DNA of 64,000 bases from Karalla daura (lineage: Eukaryota; Chordata; Actinopteri; Chaetodontiformes; Leiognathidae), in contig CM055188.1 in assembly GCA_029224185.1 (NCBI GenBank), positions 7,131,001 to 7,195,000 of the forward strand, written 5' to 3'. Within the stretch, counting starts at the first letter, position 1; every line of letters starts with the position of its first letter. Below the pieces are notes generated by a model. That model did no database searches, had not been told where the DNA came from, and saw only the letters and a list, made by a program, of their open reading frames with translations. Both the position numbers and the translations under genes were made by a program. Positions 21,825-33,625 of the stretch are shown in pieces.

Positions 21825-24035
21825 GTTTCCACTGAAGGTTCAAGGACCCTTTAGTTACTGAAATATTTATTATACAGAGCTAAATGGTCTCTGTGACTAT
21901 CTGTTGTCTGCATTTGCACATTTGCAAACCCCAAAGTCCTGGGGAGAATAAGAAAATAAGGTTGATGACATGATGGAGTACACAGCCCACCTAGATGCTT
22001 CCATCATATAAAAATGAATCAAACGAAGCACTCTTCCTAAAAAATATTTTCTTAGTTTCATGAGAGCTGCCCATAGCCAGCTTCATAAGTCAGTTAGCAT
22101 AAGGACTAGAATTTTTCCAGTTAGCTCTGGGCCTGAGCAACGTGTCCTACTGATCGTACGTATCTGCACTGCTTCAGTTATTACGCCTGTTTCCACTACA
22201 CTGGTTCTGGTACTTTTTGGGGGGGAGGTAATTTTGACCAGACCGCGACTTGGCCTGGTCCTCTCAGGCGTCATGTCTCCATTACACTAATGGTCCTGTA
22301 AGAACCCTGTGGTGACGTCATCATATCGCGTCCGAAAAGCATTAAAACAAAGCAGCAGCAGAGGAGGAAATCGCAACAAGACTAGACATGGACACGGACG
22401 AAGTTGGGATGTTTGTTGTGTTTGTGTTGCTGCTTTACATAGTAATGAGAGATAGAGGACCAAGAGCGACAATTTAGACTCAGACGAATGGTAAACTTAC
22501 TTTCATGAAGCTTTCATGAAGCAATCTGCGATCTGCTGATGTCATTTGCGACAACCAATCTGCGTGACTTCAGCCTGATTTATGTGGGACATGTGACGCA
22601 GACCTCGAGGGCTTCATCATTTCCGGCTCTCAGCTTTTCCAGTTCGTTCGTTCAATCTGTATATAAGACCGCAATTTTTAAATTCTTCTCTAAATTCTCA
22701 AGTTTTTTCTTCAATATCGGTCAGCTCCAGCTCCAAAAGTATCCTCTCTCGCTCAGTCCCCATTGTTCACTGTACTGTTCATTCTGCTGTAACCATAGAC
22801 AGTAAAAGAAGCCATAACCGGAAAGTAAACACTCCACGCACAAATTCTGGAGATTTGGCGTCTCAGTGGCCCCTAGTGTTGTGGCCGTAAATTACCACCC
22901 GCTGCATGGACACCGACGCACAATCATGGCTGACAAGTGACGGCGATCATGTACGCCAAAGCCTTGGCGTCAATTCAGCACAGAACCATAATTCACACTT
23001 TAGCCTCTAGTACCGCCCAGTGACTCAACCTGGCCGTTCTCGAATATCTACCATCAAACAGGTACCCCGGTGATTCCTGTAAAAGTTCCTGAAAGCGGCC
23101 TTGTTTGGAACGGTCTGGTCAGTGGAGACACGTGCATAGTGTGAAATTCCTGTGAAAAGGCCCGGAAGTTCCGATAGTGGAAACCTGCCTATTGTGTTCT
23201 TTCATTCAAGCTCTCACCAATTCTGATTTTCTGCCAAAAAAAAAGTAAAGGCCCAAAACAAAAATTTAGCTCCTGGTTCCTACTGTGTGTGTTTCCAGAG
23301 CCATGAACTAGTTCTTGGAACCAGAAGCTAAATCCAAGTTCCGGGGTGGAAGAATTAACCAAGAAACAGTCCTGGTCAGCAGTGGGGTCAGAGTAAACCA
23401 CAACAGAGCAGGTCCGCAAAGGCCTAAAAGACTACAAATTGGATAACAGAGCACAAAAACCAGAGTGGTGCAGATACTATCGGCATTTCAGTGATTCTAA
23501 TACACATACACACACCATAATAAACACACACTTGTCCTAATTTTTCATACTTTATATTATCACGTCAGATGGGCTCCACATTTAACCAACTGTGTTAATA
23601 ATTTGGAATAATTGAGTCAGGAGAGACTGTTGTTGCTGTGTTTTATCTTTATATCTATTTATATCTATTCAAAAGAGGTCATTTACACAACAAAGAGGGA
23701 TTTTTTTTATTTTATGTGCTATAATTTAACAGAATTAAGACTTGCTTTATTTTGTTAAAATGTGGTGGAAGGTACAGAAAAAAGGTTTTAATGATAAAAA
23801 TGTTCAATGTTCAACAAGACTGATGGAATTTAATTTATTTTTTTGCTTGATGCCAGATGCATGAATTTAAAACAGTCTGTTTCATTTGATTCAATTTTAT
23901 ATGATGGAAGCATCACTGTATTTGCATATTCTTCCCGGGACTTTTGGCCCAGTATGCCAAAGAAACCATTCAGTTCTGGGTACTAAAGCTTCCAGGAACA
24001 AAAGGTTCCTGGATCTTTCAAGGGAAACACAGCTA
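21825..24035. mobile_element. MITE-like DNA element (outer), Harbinger-like by appearance
   Basis: The left end GTTTCCACTGAAGGTTCAAG (21828) and the right end, read on the minus strand as GTTTCCCTTGAAAGATCCAG, are inverted and similar over about 30 bases. Next to the right end lies the hairpin CCAGGAACAAAAGGTTCCTG (23991-24010). 'gtttccac...gtggaaac' termini of this sort are common in non-autonomous fish DNA elements. A second, smaller element (22183-23192) lies inside it. No transposase is encoded. The superfamily is an inference. Confidence 0.5.
22183..23192. mobile_element. Inner MITE-like element nested in the 21.8-24.0 kb element
   Basis: The left end GCCTGTTTCCACTACACTGG and the right end, read on the minus strand as GGCAGGTTTCCACTATCGGA, are inverted matches. 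The ~1-kb interior has CG-containing stretches such as GTGACGTCATCATATCGCGT, unlike the surrounding AT-rich intron, and no open frame. GGTTCTGGTAC and GAACTTCC words are repeated near the ends. Confidence 0.55.
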
Positions 24036-24645
24036 AGGTGTAAATGATGGGTTGAAGTGGATCTTTATTAGCATTGTTTGACAGGATATACACTTATTCA
24101 GCGATCACAGCAATTATTTCACACAGAGCTACTGAACGAACTGTACTGTATATGCATTCAGTGTTTTGAGGCAGGATATAGAGGAACATTAGACAAATAA
24201 ATAGGCAAACAGTCAAAGCATAAAATATACATGTTTTGTATGTAAATTTAATGGCCACATGACCAGCATGAGCAGCATTGGAGTCAGGAAGTGTTATGCT
24301 ACTTATGAGTCCTCTGGATTGAATGCCTTTGGTTGCTTAGTGTCGCTTTTTCCTGATTCAGCTTCATAAGCTTCCTTCTGTACAGCTTCAGTAAATAGTG
24401 GACACCAAAAGGCAGCGAGGTGTCCAGCTAAAGCTATTCATTTGTGAACTATGTTTATACCAGCAATATGCGTCTACCCCAGTACTTGAGCCAAAAACGA
24501 CCCAAAAACAAAGCTGAGAACTACTTTTCCAGAACTCCTGTGATGCAAACACTCACTAGAGAGGGATATTTTCCCAAAGGCACAGGAGCAGTGGAAAGTC
24601 CTTGTCAGTGTGAAAGTGCCTATAAACAGTGCCGAATGTACTCAC

Positions 24646-24862
24646 CGTCCTCTCTAGACTTTTGAATGAAGGCATCAACACCACTCTCTCCATAGTTCCC
24701 CTCTGAGGCCACAGTGGAGACGTAGTTCCAACGCATGGCCTTTACGATGTCCACCATGGCCTGGGCCTGGTACGTGTCTGGAGGCACCACGCGAGAGAAG
24801 AAGTCATAGCGGGTGTTGTCACTGAGCTCTGGGGCTGTGGAGGCGTAGCTCACCTGTGGTAT
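24646..24862 (-). CDS. grm4: Internal exon of a group III metabotropic glutamate receptor (grm4-like)
   Basis: This is a 217-base exon of a class C GPCR that senses synaptic glutamate and signals through Gi/o. Read on the minus strand, a pyrimidine-rich stretch ending CAG precedes ATACCACAG, and the exon ends GAGGACG followed by the donor GTGAGT. It is open throughout, with 72 codons plus one base, so the 3' intron is phase 1. The peptide starts IPQVSYASTAPELSDN and ends FIQKSREDG. It covers the extracellular Venus-flytrap domain at about residues 174-246 in human mGluR4 numbering. It keeps the ligand-contact positions equivalent to A180 and T182 (YAST) and Y230 (GNYGESG). VSTVASEG and IQKSREDG fit mGluR4 better than mGluR6, 7 or 8 as I recall them. 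PELSDNT is shared with the others, so the paralogue is less certain than the subgroup. The continuation past 24646 to a stop at 24620 is intron. Confidence 0.93.
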
Positions 24863-24900
24863 CTGCACAGGAAAGAATATTGACACGATTAATAGTGGCT
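24863..24900 (-). promoter_or_regulatory. 3' splice site (acceptor) of the grm4-like exon
   Basis: On the minus strand the intron ends TATTCTTTCCTGTGCAG directly before the exon. It has a short pyrimidine tract and the AG dinucleotide at 24863-24864. The acceptor sets the reading frame used for the exon, and the resulting peptide matches the receptor family without a break. Confidence 0.85.
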
Positions 24901-27900
24901 TCCAGTTAAAACAGGCATGCCTGTGGGGATGGAGAACACAGGGATTCAACAAGGAAACTCAAATACTTCAGGCTGGGCAGAACTTTAAGAAAATGTTTAC
25001 ACAGGCTGGAGGCAGATTTGACAACAGTCTCGATTTCAGTGTGGTTCATTGGTGGCTGAAGTCGGCCACTTCGAACTGTTCCTCTTTGACTTTAAAACAT
25101 TTATTTCTGTTTCATCCCAGAAACATCACAGGACCTGATTCAGGGGAGAGGTGTGGAGGCATCCAACCAGTTGTTGTCCTTTTGAGACTCAGAGCAGATC
25201 GACTGATCCTGCACACCTACCGAGCCTTTTAAGGCCCAGGCTCACAACTCCCTCACACTACAGCACAATGGCTGAGAGGATCGACCTCACAAACTCATCA
25301 GCACAGGCCACTTGCTCAACATAAATAGGTTTCATAGCATCTTAGCATGGCATGGCTTGTCAAAGAATGTGCTTCCTATGCTGTGATTCAATAAAACAAT
25401 TGCTTTGATATTACTATCTATATATTAGGTCCACAGCTGCAGCTTGAGGAGTGTTGTGAATGCAATAGCTTGCATCATGCCAGGCCTCTGTTGCTCCCTG
25501 TGCTTCAGATCTCACTGATACATATGCCAAAGAAAGAAAAACATTACACAAGAAGCTTAAATTGAAAAATAAATAGGTAAGCAAAAACATCAAGCCTTTT
25601 TTTCTTTTTTGAGTGACCATAATGTTTGATTTTCATTTAGTAGTGGTGCCTCTCAATGCAGGGGAATATATTCATTGAGTGCAGCATGACAGGTCTTATA
25701 ACCACATTGCTTATGTAAATAGATTTCTGCAACTCAGTGGCATAGAGCTGTCCACAGACAGAAAGCAGAGGTGCTTCTTGATAGTAATACACAGTGTGCC
25801 TCTTCAATTAGAATCTGTCATCATATTTGTGTTTCTAAACAATTTGGTGTGAAGGTACGCTAACTGAAACAGGATCCTTATGAATGACAACATGGTTTTC
25901 ACTCTTTGTGTCTCCCACAGTATGACCAGCAGACTTGGTCATGTTGGAACAGCCCTGAATACCAATGAACACCACGCTGCCTCAACCACTTGTTGTTATT
26001 TGTTCTTATCAGCTTCTCAACCATCATCAAAACCTTTAAGGCAATTAAAACTACTATTGAGCAACATTTTTTTATAGATGCCAAAACATGAATCATCTAT
26101 ACATATTTTAACCCTGGCACTGCTTGAAACCTATGATCCAAATGATGATGATGAGACACTTGTTCATGGTTTTCAGTCAATATTTAAATTCAAAGTCAAA
26201 ATTCAGTGCAAAATGATTTTGGATACTTTTCTTTGATCTGTTTTTAAATCTCGGAAAGCAAATAAGTGCTCAACATTTTCTCAAATGATTGAATGGAGTG
26301 TTAATCGTTCTCTGGTGTGATAAGATTTATAAATCTTTAAAAGTTCTGCTTTTGCGCAGGAATATTACAGCACATATTGTATAATATTAGTTTAGATTTA
26401 GAACACAGCTATACAATTTTGTAGTGGTCTGTGCATGTCCCCTATGCATTTGCGTGAGTTTTGATCAAATACAAAGCCAAATTAAATTGGTAGTTTAAAT
26501 ACATTTGATTAAAAACCTTATTCAAGAGAAATGCACTTAGGCCTTTATCCTGTGTTTTTCTTTTTTTTCAATATTGCATTGCCTCTTCCTTTCATACATG
26601 GGGTTTTGTTTATATTTTCAGCCTCCTCCAAACCAGCCTTACCCAGGCTTGTCCAAGCAGCCTAAATCACTTTGAAATGTATTCATAAAGACAGGTTGGA
26701 GGCCAGAGACACTGAGATACTGCACTTGAGTACCTAGACCTTAAAGTGATTCTCTGTGTGTGCCTCAACAGAGGAAAACATTAAATAATGATATGAAAAA
26801 CATAATGGTACAGAGTGTACTCATGGACTGGGATTTTTAACAGTATGTCTAACAAAGCCTAACATACTCCTGATTGAGTTTATGAAGAAAATATATATAT
26901 CTCTTGAAGATCTACAGTTGCCTTTTAAATCTGCCTGTTGAATTGAAATGTGACTCCATAGGCAGGTCTGCCATATAGGAGATAATTGCACAAGGTATAT
27001 ATCAGTTCCAACATGTTTATTTTGCATCTGGAAACAGCAACAGTTTTTTGAAGTGAGCCTAGGCCTGAGAGATCCTAATGAGTGAGGCTGTCATATAACA
27101 TTCTTGGCCACAACGTCCACCATGTGTCTTGCTGAGAATGCAGCCAAGTATAAATCTGTTTATTTCTTGAGACTATTAACAGGCACAGTTCTGGACCTTA
27201 AATAGACTGCTGTAACACTGTTCTGAAGGTGACAAGTTGCAGCTGCACTTAACTGAAAAATTTGCTAATTATCCATTTCCATAAACTGAATATGTTACAC
27301 AGCCTCACATATCAGCTGTACTTCTGGATCTCAGCGTTTTGTATCAATGTTCATAAATTAATTTAGGAGAAAGCCTGGTTGCATTTCTTTACGAAAAATT
27401 ATGATATGCATGGGTTTGTACCTTCTTAATAGGAAAACATGAATCACTAATATTTTCAAGTGGTGGATCATATCTGGCCAAAAACTAGAGTGTGTAGAAA
27501 TTTAAGTGACATTTATCTCAGCTTTTGTTTGTGTTGTCGATCATCCTGTTGGGATGAGGAGCAACTTAATAGTGATGATGTTAGTACTGATCAGTGGGTG
27601 CTGCATTTTTCTGTACAATATTGGAATTCAAATTAGATGACTATTCGCATCCATAATTCAGACAACTGACAGATCATTGTGACCTACAGTGAAGGCCAAA
27701 TGCAGGCATCTGCGCCAATTGAGCTGCATATGAGAAACATAAATGGGTAAATGCAGTTCATCCTTTCTGGCAATCTAATTTCTTAGATGTGGAATTTGGA
27801 CAGACAAGCAGAAGAATGTTTTTTTCAATGTCCTGGCAAAGAATATGCTCTACTATTATTATTGATGGAGGTGATAATCACATAATTCAAACATTTGTGT

Positions 27901-28127
27901 TTCATAATAAAACTTATGCACTGCTTTCCAGCACTGTCAACATCAACAGTTGCATTACTCATGATGGTGAAACTTAACTAAAAACACATCTCATTAATAT
28001 TTAAGAAACTCAGTGAGAGGGAGACAGTCAACTACAGCTCCAAATAGCAGGTTTGTTGTTTGGCTGTCCAACTCTGCCTCAGCCACACAGAGGAAATGAC
28101 CACGACAGAAACAAAAGGAGCAAGGAA
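24901..28127. other. Intron of the grm4-like gene, upstream side
   Basis: AT-rich unique-looking DNA with no recognised exon or repeat. Confidence 0.6.
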
Positions 28128-28740
28128 AATCTGCATTTCCACCGTAGGAACTAGTTCCTGGAACAATGCACTTTTTGACTGCATGAAAGATGAACTAAAT
28201 TTAAATCCAGAGTACAAAAGTACCCCCAAAAAAGTTTAGGAACTATGGGGTGCAGTCTGTGCATTGGACATCTCTAATTGTATAAGAACTCTAAGAATGT
28301 TTTCAACTGGCATCCAGCTGCAAGCTCACTGTTTAATTGTTTATTTTAGGAAACCTGGAACTGTTTCAAGAAGAATCGAACTTGGCAAGAAAGTACTGGG
28401 CTGGTGAATAGACAATGAGAGGAAGAGCTCGAATCCACGACCAGAAATGTTTATTTTAATATTATAATATGCTAGTAAAAATTTGACAGTTACCCTAGCC
28501 AATAACTAAATGATGCATGCTAAATTAAGTGCCAACCAGCAAAATGGCAGTCCTAATGCAAATCAACTGAGGGGCTCTGTGCAGGTTTCATGAAACTACT
28601 AAAACAAGTTTCAAAAAAAGAATGTTTCATTTGATTCATTTATAAATTATGGAGGCATCTGGGGGAGCGGAGCTTATTTTCATATTCTTCCAAGGACTTT
28701 GGACTTCAGGGCAAATGCAGACAACAGTGGGCCACAGGGA
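28128..28740. mobile_element. Fragment of the same MITE family as 21.8-24.0 kb
   Basis: It starts ATTTCCACCGTAGGAACTAG with the palindrome GGAACTAGTTCC. The right part, GTTTCATTTGATTCATTTAT then TTCATATTCTTCCAAGGACT (about 28622-28700), matches 23879-23945 of the other copy. It is internally deleted relative to that copy. Confidence 0.5.
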
Positions 28741-29912
28741 CAACTTTATTCCAGGTAATGAATATAACATATGGTGATTCAGTTGTGATGCTCTCAGGCG
28801 AGCCAGTATACAAACTGTCTTGACAAAATTGTATCTTGTGTCACTGCACTTGATTTTTGGAAGTTGCTGAACAGTTTCTGACTCACTTGTTGCACAATTA
28901 CTTCAGGTCAGCCACCTAAATTCACAACAATGCAGTGAATCCCACTGAGATTCCACTGTGAAACTATTCAATATACCAATGATTGTACATGTAAATCATT
29001 TTGAGGCGATTTTGCCCTCAACATTATATTCAATTAGATTCAACATCAAACAGATTCAAACAGATTACTGAAATTGCAATGTCTAATTTCTGTTTATCTG
29101 CAGTGAAAACAACAGTAACCATTTTTTTTCATGTATGCTCAACAGCCTGCACAAATACAGTAAATAGAGACATAATCATTGAAAACACATTTGTCTTAAA
29201 GAAGGTCTGGGCCTGGACATTGGTGGCAACCACAAAGAGGAGTTGTTTAAATTTTGCAGTGAGGGATGGGGTTGAATTTGAATCAAACGGGCCACTTCAG
29301 TATCAAGGCTTTCTACTTGATTGCTATCAGCTACAGTTGACACTGAGGGGTGATTAAAACTTCACTTTGTTACTGTCAGGATACGTGGACCAGCAAATAG
29401 CTGAGTCTCCTGAAAAGCAAACCAATTTCTGCATAATGATATAAGAAAACAAACTGAAAGAACATAGCTGTGAACTCAGCAAGGACATTTGGTTGTGATT
29501 CAGGCTGATATAATATGAAGTTCTTGTACAGTAGCAGAAATAATAAATCTTTTTTATTATAATCATTGTCATTTTTATTTTGGACATTTGCAAAGATTAT
29601 GCTTCCTTTACTCTCTATGTTGTTTTTTTTTGATGCAGTTAAGTAATTGAAATTAAATGTAATAACACAGGCCAAGGTGCCTCATATCTGCACAGTCACC
29701 CTGACATTCCACTGGACACTTTAAAGCTGCAGTTCTGTAAAAAGTCCCATATGTTCCGGTTGCGGTGTGGCGCCACACGATTGCGCAATACGTCCAAAAG
29801 TAAGAGACACTGCAAGATGCTGTGATAAAAATAAAATGAATAAAGGAAACAACAGCAAACAATAGTTTAATTTGCTTGTTCAACAGCGCTTTATCCTGTA
29901 GTTTTGTTTTGG
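28741..29912. other. Non-coding
   Basis: Nothing firm. CGGTTGCGGTGTGGCGCCAC at 29758 is a CG-rich word that may belong to a small repeat. Confidence 0.5.
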
Positions 29913-29938
29913 GGGGGTGGGGTGCTACTTGGAGTTCT

Positions 29939-30426
29939 CCCTGCGGAACGAGGGGGTCGCGTCCCTCCGCCTTCGGGTGGGGGGCCGATCTTTAACTATT
30001 GTTTCAGCTTCCGGGCCGAACTGAAGCGCAGAATATCCAGGCTTCTTGGAGTCCCTGGGAGGAGTACTGGAAAGTGCTCCAACCGGAGACTCCATCGTCC
30101 TGTTGGGAGACTTCAATGTTCACGTCGGCAATGACAGTAAAACCTGGAGGGGCGTGATCGGGAGGAACGGCCTCCCCGATCTGAATCCGAGCGGTGTTCT
30201 GTTACTGGACTTCTATGCCAGTAACAGTTTGTCCATAACAAACACCATGTTTAAGCATAAGGGTGTCCATCAGTCCACATGGCACCAGGACACCCTAGGC
30301 CGGAGATCAATGATCGACTTTGTAGCCGTATCATCTGACCTCCGGCCGTATGTCTTGGACACTCAGGTAAAGAGAGGGGCTGAGCTGTCAGCCAATCACC
30401 ACCTGGTGGTGAGTTGGGTCCGCTGA
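29939..30426 (+). pseudogene. LINE endonuclease domain (partial, APE type)
   Basis: The frame starting at CTGCGGAACGAG runs from 29939 to the TGA at 30424 with one internal TGA near 30020, where relatives have TGC. Seen: VLLGDFNVHVGND (the APE 'GDFN' motif), then NPSGVLLLDFYASN, then SMIDFVAVSSDL, and the terminal SANHHLVVSW (catalytic His region; relatives have 'TDHHLVVS', so the Asp of this motif is Asn here). The enzyme normally nicks target DNA to prime reverse transcription. The N-terminal half is missing through 5' truncation. Confidence 0.85.
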
Positions 30427-32571
30427 CCAGGGAGGAAGCTGGACAGACTTGGCAGACCCAAGCGCATCGTGAGGGTCTGCTCTGAACGCCTGGCAGAATC
30501 TCCTGTCAGGGAGGTCTTCAACTCCCACATCCGGGAGAGCTTCGACCAGATCCCGAGGGAGGCTGGGGACATGGCGCACGAGTGGACCATGTTCTCCACC
30601 TCCATTGTAGATGCGGCTGTTCAAAGCTGTGGCCGTAAGACCTCCGGTGCCTGTTGCGGTGGCAATCCCAGAACCCGGTGGTGGACACCGGAAGTAAGGG
30701 ATGCCGTCAAGCTGAAGAAGGAGTCCTACCGAGCCTGGTTGGCTCGGGGGACTCCTGAGACAGCTGACGGGTACCGACAGGCCAAACGGGTGGCAGCTCG
30801 AGCAGTCGCAGAAGCAAAAACCCGGGTCTGGGAATAGTTTGGGGAGGCCATGGGGAAGGACGACAGGTCGGCCTCGAAGAGGTTCTGGCAAACCGTCCGG
30901 CGCCTCAGGAGGGGTAAGCAGTGCCCCACCAATACTGTTTACAGTGGAAGTGAGGAGCTGTTGACCTCGACTGGGGACATCTTCGGCCGGTGGAAGGAAT
31001 ACTTTGAGGATCTCCTCAATCCCACCATCATGCCTTCTTTCGAAGAAGCAGAAGCTAAGGACCCAGAGGTTGACCCATTCATAACCCTAGCCGAAGTCAT
31101 TGAGGTAGTTCGCAAGCTGCCCAGTGGCAAGGCTCCGGGGGTGGATGAGAGCCGCCCTGAGTATCTCAAGTCACTGGATGTTGTAGGGCTGTCCTGGCTG
31201 ACACGGCTCTGCAACATCGCGTGGCAGTCGGGAACAGTGCCCTTGGAGTGGCAGACCGGTGTGGTGGTCCCTCTTTTTAAAAAGGGGGACCGGAGGGTGT
31301 GTTCCAACTACCGGGGGATCACACTCCTCAGCCTCCCGGGGAAAGTCTATTCCAGGGTACTAGAGAGGAGAGTTCAGCCAATAGTCACACCTTGTATCGA
31401 GGAACAATGCGGTCTCCGTCCCGGCTGTGGAACACTGGACCAGCTCTGTACTCTCCACAGGGTGCTCGAGGGTTCATGGGAGTTAGCCCAACCAGTCCAC
31501 ATGTGTTTTGTGGACTTGGACAAAGCTTTCGACCCTGTCCCTTGTGGTGTTCTATGGGGGGTACTCCGGGAGTACGGGGTCCAGGGCCCTCTACTGAGGG
31601 CCGTGCGGTCACTGTATGACCGGTGCAGGAGCTCGGTTCGCATGGCCGGCAGTAAGTCAGGTCTGTTCCCGGTGCATGTAGGCCTCCGACAGGGCTGCCC
31701 TTTGTCACCGGTTCTGTTCATTACCTTTATGGACAGAATTTCTAGGCACAGCAGGGGGCCAGAGATGGTCTGGTTCGGGAGTCATGGGATTTCATCGCTG
31801 CTCTTTGCAGATGATGTTATCTCATTGGCTCCCTCAAGCCAGGACCTCCAGCATGCACTGGGGCGGTTTGCAGCCAAGTGTGAAGCAGCTGGGATGACAA
31901 TCAGCACCTCCAAGTCCGAGGTCTCGACCGGAGAAAGGTGGAATGCCCTCTTCAGGTTGGTGGAGAGCCCCTGCCTCAGGTGGAGGAGTTCAAGTATCTC
32001 CGGGTCTTGTTCACGAGTGAGGGAAGGATGGAGCGAGAGATCGACAGGAGGATCGGCGCAGCGGCTGCAGTAATGCGGTCACTGTATCGGTCCGTCGTGG
32101 TGAAGAAGGAGCTGAGCCAAAAGGAGAAGCTCTGGATTTACCGGTCGAGCTCCGTTCCTACCCTCACCTATGGTCATGAACTCTGGGTCATGATCGAAAG
32201 AACGAGATCCCAGATAGAAGCGGCTGAAATGGGTTTCCTCCGCAGGGTGGCGGGGCGCTCCCTTAGAGATAGGGTGACCCTCTGTCACCCGGGAGGAGCT
32301 CGGAGTAGAGCCGCTGAGATGGCTCGGGCATCTGTATCGGATGCCTCCTGGACTCCTCCCCCGGGAGGTGTTCCGGGCATGTCCGTCCGGAAAGAGACCC
32401 AGGGGAAGAGCCAGGACACGCTGGAGTGACTATGTCACATGGCTGGCCTGGGAACGCCTCGGGATCCTCCCGGAAGAGCTGGAGGAAGTGTCCAGGGAGA
32501 GGGAGGTCTGGACGTTCCTGCTCAGACTGCTCCCCTGCGACCCGTCCCCGGATAAGCGGAAGAAGATGGAT
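30427..32571 (+). pseudogene. LINE reverse transcriptase domain, broken
   Basis: The frame continues past the TGA at 30424 to a TAG at about 30836 (relatives have GAG), then stays open to 32073. Catalytic motifs are intact: CFVDLDKAFDPV (motif A, first Asp), GLRQGCPLSPVLF (motif B) and LLFADDVISLA (motif C, FADD). After about 31925 the normal frame is lost and resumes as CPLQVGGEPLPQVEEFKYL (31938 on). It shifts again near 32280-32340, where about 30 bases are missing compared with relatives, and ends in RMPPGLLPREVFRACPSG and an RGRARTRW..Y.TWLAWERL region. This is the common 'LINE-type polymerase-like' C-terminus. It is not functional as it stands. Confidence 0.9.
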
Positions 32572-32580
32572 GGATGGATG

Positions 32581-32652
32581 GGGTGCTACTACTGCTTTGG
32601 ACCCGATCTCTGCCGGGGACGTTTCTGCTTCTTTCTCTCTTTCTCTTCTCTA

Positions 32653-32707
<55 letters not shown>

Positions 32708-32812
32708 GCTCCACACATCTTTTTTTCCCTCCCATTAAAATTGGGGACATTTTCAGGGAAAGCTTTAACCGGGACATCTGATCAAGTTAATCTATGCTAG
32801 ATTTCTGAGTTT
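32581..32812 (+). repeat. Repeat A with (TC)n, adjoining the LINE 3' end
   Basis: The stretch includes GATCTCTGCCGGGGACGTTT, a (TC)24 tract (32655-32702), CCATTAAAATTGGGGACATT and CCGGGACATCTGATCA. It is repeated in inverted orientation at 33128-33335. Words of the type 'gtgatcagatgtccygg' occur at the ends of dispersed fish elements, but I cannot name the family. Confidence 0.7.
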
Positions 32813-32857
32813 TATTTTGAAGTTTGACAGAAGTTTATTCAGATACCGTATTGATTG

Positions 32858-33625
32858 AAGCGGCAACCTCACGTATTCCACTGAATACGTGAGTGGCACC
32901 TAAAAGCTGTGACATGGTAACCACCAAGAGCGCAGCTAAGCTACCTCCCAGATACACTCAGCTGTTGCTTGCTGCTACCGAGCACTCTGGAAAGGTAACA
33001 AGTCTATTTTTTGTGGTTACTGCGTTAAGCTTAACCGATTGGATCGCACCAGCCTGGAAGTTATCATTTTGGTATCAGAATAAACTTCCGTCAAACTTCA
33101 AAATAAAACACAGCAAAGCGCATATAGATTGGGATAGGGTGATCAGATGTCCTGGTTCAAACTCTCTGAGAAAATATGCCCAATTTTAACGAGAGAGGAA
33201 AAAAGCTGCATGGAGCGCACAGGGAAAGAGTCCAAGAGATACAGAGAGAGAGAAAGCGAGAAAGAGGGAGAGAAGCAAAAACATCCCCGGCAAAGATTGG
33301 GTACGAAGCAGTAGCAGCATCGCCGCCCTTGTGACATCATGCGATTTCAGCTGCTGCACCTCTGCCGTACCACACTTCATATGGAATATTGAACCTTTAC
33401 TGAACCGCGTTGCTGCCATGCCACAGCACGTTGCAGCTGTAAAGTATCCAGTGGAATATCAGGGATAGACTTGCTACCTTTCCAGTGCTCTTAGGAGAGG
33501 CAAGCTGCAGCTAAGCGCATCTGGGATGTAGCTGAGCCACTTTCAGTGGGAGAGATGTCATTGATTTTAATGGAAGATAATTGTGTTTCAGATACCACGT
33601 CGCACCTGTAAGGTGCAGTTCACGT
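32858..33625. mobile_element. Non-autonomous DNA transposon with ~140-bp inverted ends (repeat B)
   Basis: The left arm (about 32925-33003: AGCTAAGCTACCTCCCAGAT through GAGCACTCTGGAAAGGTAAC) is the inverted copy of 33470-33540 (GCTACCTTTCCAGTGCTCTT through CATCTGGGATGTAGCTGAG). Outside the arms lie CACGTATTCCACTGAATACG on the left and CACGTATTCAATTGAATATT on the right. The element contains repeat A in inverted orientation and no transposase. hAT is a guess; a target duplication was not resolved. Confidence 0.6.
33128..33335 (-). repeat. Repeat A, inverted second copy
   Basis: Read on the minus strand it gives CCAATCTTTGCCGGGGATGT, a short CT-rich stretch, TTAAAATTGGGCATATTTTC and CAGGACATCTGATCACCC, in the same order as 32581-32812. 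Confidence 0.7.

Larger units (their letters stand above)
29913..32580 (+). mobile_element. APE-type LINE, copy 2, 5'-truncated, nearly full-length ORF2
   Basis: Non-LTR retrotransposon remnant carrying an apurinic-type endonuclease followed by reverse transcriptase. It starts part-way into the endonuclease and ends with the tail GATAAGCGGAAGAAGATGGA plus GGATGGATGG repeats (to about 32580), typical of this fish family. At least three stops and two frame changes break the coding region. Relatively GC-rich sequence (CCGGG words) stands out from the AT-rich surroundings, as expected for a recently active LINE ORF. I could not fix the clade with certainty. Confidence 0.92.
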
